Assembly: GCA_907163375.1 (NCBI GenBank)
Contig: CAJQUW010013652.1
Coordinates: forward strand, 1-64,000
Direction: 5' to 3'
Length of the DNA stretch: 64,000 nt
Source: Prostheceraeus crozeri
Lineage: Eukaryota; Platyhelminthes; Polycladida; Euryleptidae
Shown in pieces: positions 62,264 through 64,000 of the stretch. Below the pieces are notes generated by a model. That model did not search any database, was not told the origin of the DNA, and saw nothing but the letters and a program-made list of their open reading frames with translations. Every line of letters begins with the position of its first letter. Positions within the stretch are counted from its first letter, which is position 1. The position numbers and the translations under genes were made by a program.

Positions 62264-63596
62264 ATGTCTTCTCTTATCGAAAATAAATTTAGATTAGACG
62301 ATCCTCCGTTCGTCAGTTACGATCAAAAAAAGAATGACTATATAAGAGTTGCTATGAATCCCGGATCTTCTAGTAGAGTGAATACTGGAGGAGATTTAAT
62401 CTTTGAAGTTGATAATCAGCAGAGTTATTTATATTTACCTGATTCATTTTTACACTGAATATTCTTTATATAGTGATGCCAATTTTACAACACCATTATC
62501 AGATACTGATAATATTGCACTAGAGAATATTTTTTTTCCAAGATTATTTTACACAAATGCGTTTAGATGTTGCAACTCAAAATATAGAAACAATAAGTGA
62601 TTCTCCAGGTGTAATTGATACAATGCTTAGATTTGTAACAATTGATGAAAATGATAAAAAGCATGAAATCGAAGGTTGGTTTCCTGATACTAATGATGGT
62701 ATAATTGTTGATGATTTATCTCACACTGGAACAGATGCAGCAGGAATTGCGAAAGATGTAGAAAATATTGCAAAACATTTAAATAAAACAAACAATAGTG
62801 CATATAAAGAAAGACGTGAATTTAACAAAAAAAGTAAGCAGACAGTAAATTGGTCATTGTCTCCATTATTCGGTTATTTAGATTATGACAAAATATCATA
62901 TCAATTAAAATTTAAATTAATATTTCATCGTACAGCAAATAATGAATTAATCTTTTTTGGTAAGACTGGAAAAAAAGCATATTTAAAAATTGATAGACTT
63001 GGATGGTGGATTAAGCATATTACTCCTAGTTTAGAGGTTGAAACAGCTATTGCAAAAAGATTAAATACTAACAAACCAATTCCAGTAAATTTTCTAAAGC
63101 GTACTGTTAGTTCAGTAACTTTTTCCGAACAAAGATTTAACTGGCATTTTACTAGAACTGCGAATACTCCAAGATATTTATTACTAACTTTTCAAAGCAA
63201 TAATTCTCCACGTTTTGATAAGAACAACAATCTTTTTCATATTGATACAATTCGAAGTTTACAAGTTGCTTTAAATCAAACCCGATATCCAATTGACCCA
63301 TTAAGATTCGATGATACCAATAATCAATTTATGTAAGGATATGATGCTTATAGAAATCTTTGTATAGAATTTGGAGTTGAACCACAATTAACTCCTGGAG
63401 ATTGGAGACATTTATATCCTGTTTTCTGTTTCGATTTAAGTGCACAATCTGAAGATATTATCAAGACTGGTTGTGATGTAACAATTAATATTGAAAAGAA
63501 AGATTCCACAACTTCATTGATGGCTTATGGTTTATTGCTAGAGGATGTAAAATATTCTGTTGAAGTTCTTAATGGAAAGATGGCTAGGATAGGTTA
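62264..63596 (+). pseudogene. Capsid-type protein of the second element
   Basis: It starts MSSLIENKFRLDDPPFVSYD. Later segments are KKHEIEGWFPDTNDGIIVDD, QTVNWSLSPLFGYLDYDKIS and LGWWIKHITPSLEVETAIAK. Then come FNWHFTRTANTPRYLLLTFQ and, near the end, WRHLYPVFCFDLSAQSEDI. The order and size fit a double-jelly-roll capsid protein of a Polinton-like lineage other than the F54H12.2 type at 17457. Assignment is by overall pattern. Broken, about two to three breaks. Confidence 0.6.
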
Positions 63597-63755
63597 ATTA
63601 AAATTTTTGGTAACTTAAAATTTTTGATAACTAGAATAGATTAAAAATTTTTGGTAACTTAAAATTTTTCATAACTAGAATAGATTAAAAATTCTTAACT
63701 TTAAATTTTTTCATGACTAGAATAGATTAAAATTTTTGATAACTTAAAATTTTTT
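63597..63755. repeat. AT-rich tandem repeat before the last gene
   Basis: Three to four copies of a unit of about 50 bp built on TAACTTAAAATTTTT and ACTAGAATAGATTAAAA. It ends directly before the ATG at 63764 and may hold its promoter. Confidence 0.75.
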
Positions 63756-63763
63756 TATTAAAA

Positions 63764-64000
63764 ATGTCGGAAGCGAAAAGTAATAATAAAACTGTTGAAT
63801 TAAAATTACGTAATATTGTTGACAAAAATACTCCAAAATCTATTACTATTAATAAAAAAAAGTATTACATAAGTAAACCAATGATAGAGAATATTCAATT
63901 ACAAGAAGAAAAAAACGGCGGGAATCTCCCATTAATTCCACTAATAATCGGTGGCATAGCAGCTGCGGGAAGTGTTGCAGGTGGGACAGCTGGTTATGTC
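63764..64000 (+). CDS. Partial gene with glycine-rich hydrophobic segment
   Basis: The frame is open from MSEAKSNNKTVELKLRN to the window end. A Lys-rich front is followed by KNGGNLPLIPLIIGGIAAAG and further Gly/Ala-rich hydrophobic residues. It resembles the small basic-plus-hydrophobic virion proteins of Polintons (compare 21840-22190). The end is outside the window. Confidence 0.5.
   Translation, partial: MSEAKSNNKTVELKLRNIVDKNTPKSITINKKKYYISKPMIENIQLQEEKNGGNLPLIPLIIGGIAAAGSVAGGTAGYV

Larger units (their letters stand above)
48870..64000. mobile_element. Second Polinton-like element (fossil, AT-rich, runs off the window)
   Basis: About 15 kb visible. It has protein-primed PolB, two P-loop ATPases, virion-type proteins, a pVI-like protein, a fibre-like protein and a capsid-type protein. 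Proteins are Lys/Asn/Ile-rich and base composition differs sharply from the first Polinton. No integrase or protease is seen in the visible part. It is decayed, with ten or more breaks in total, so clearly older than the first Polinton. The family is Polinton-like; the subgroup is uncertain. Confidence 0.8.

Noticed and set aside
49432-64000. AT-rich block as mitochondrial or bacterial DNA
   Set aside because: PolB, packaging ATPases and capsid-type proteins, with no mitochondrial or bacterial gene, fit a Polinton-like element instead.

Overview
The window looks like animal nuclear DNA, probably from an aquatic invertebrate; the species cannot be fixed from the sequence. The reasons are a Polinton with GT-AG introns and AATAAA poly(A) signals, a piggyBac element, two Ty3/gypsy LTR elements, RTE-like and CR1/L2-like LINEs, a mariner and a hAT-like element, with no prokaryotic gene layout. 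I see no ordinary host gene, tRNA or rRNA. Almost the whole window is mobile-element DNA in nested layers. Virus-like elements are described as fossils.

Layout. (1) 1-1782: flank without a clear gene, with a foldback repeat. (2) 1783-26081: a nearly complete Polinton/Maverick bounded by long inverted repeats (about 2.3 kb left, 1.3 kb right). It carries protein-primed PolB, chromodomain integrase, adenain-like protease, A32/FtsK-type packaging ATPase, a capsid protein and several virion-type proteins, a TATA-binding-protein-like gene, a stand-alone paralogue of the PolB N-terminal domain, an exonuclease-like protein and two RING-like proteins. Its left arm (4.2-7.7 kb) is mostly non-coding and packed with repeated hairpins. 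(3) 26476-35202: a piggyBac element flanked by TTAA, interrupted by a young Ty3/gypsy element (28831-33189) and carrying a decayed DD41D mariner. (4) 37078-43324: a second Ty3/gypsy element on the minus strand. (5) about 43970-48185: an RTE-like LINE split by a hAT-like element (44905-47474, 8-bp target duplication), which holds a minus-strand CR1/L2-like LINE. (6) about 48870-64000: a very AT-rich, decayed second Polinton-like element that runs off the window, with PolB, two different P-loop ATPases, zinc-finger proteins, a fibre-like coiled-coil protein and a capsid-type protein.

How the Polinton genes fit together: PolB and integrase replicate and insert the DNA. The ATPase, protease, capsid and basic/hydrophobic proteins form a virion module packed head to tail on the minus strand, with stop-start overlaps of 1-4 nt. 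The TBP-like protein and several TATA boxes suggest that the element helps run its own transcription. PolB and the rightmost minus-strand gene share a duplicated leader in which an intron directly follows the start codon.

Most worth a second look: the constant-loop (CTAT) hairpin family with changing, base-paired stems and the UUCG-capped structured repeats at 4.6-6.9 kb; the TBP-like gene; the duplicated leader-intron cassette; and the two ATPases of the second element.
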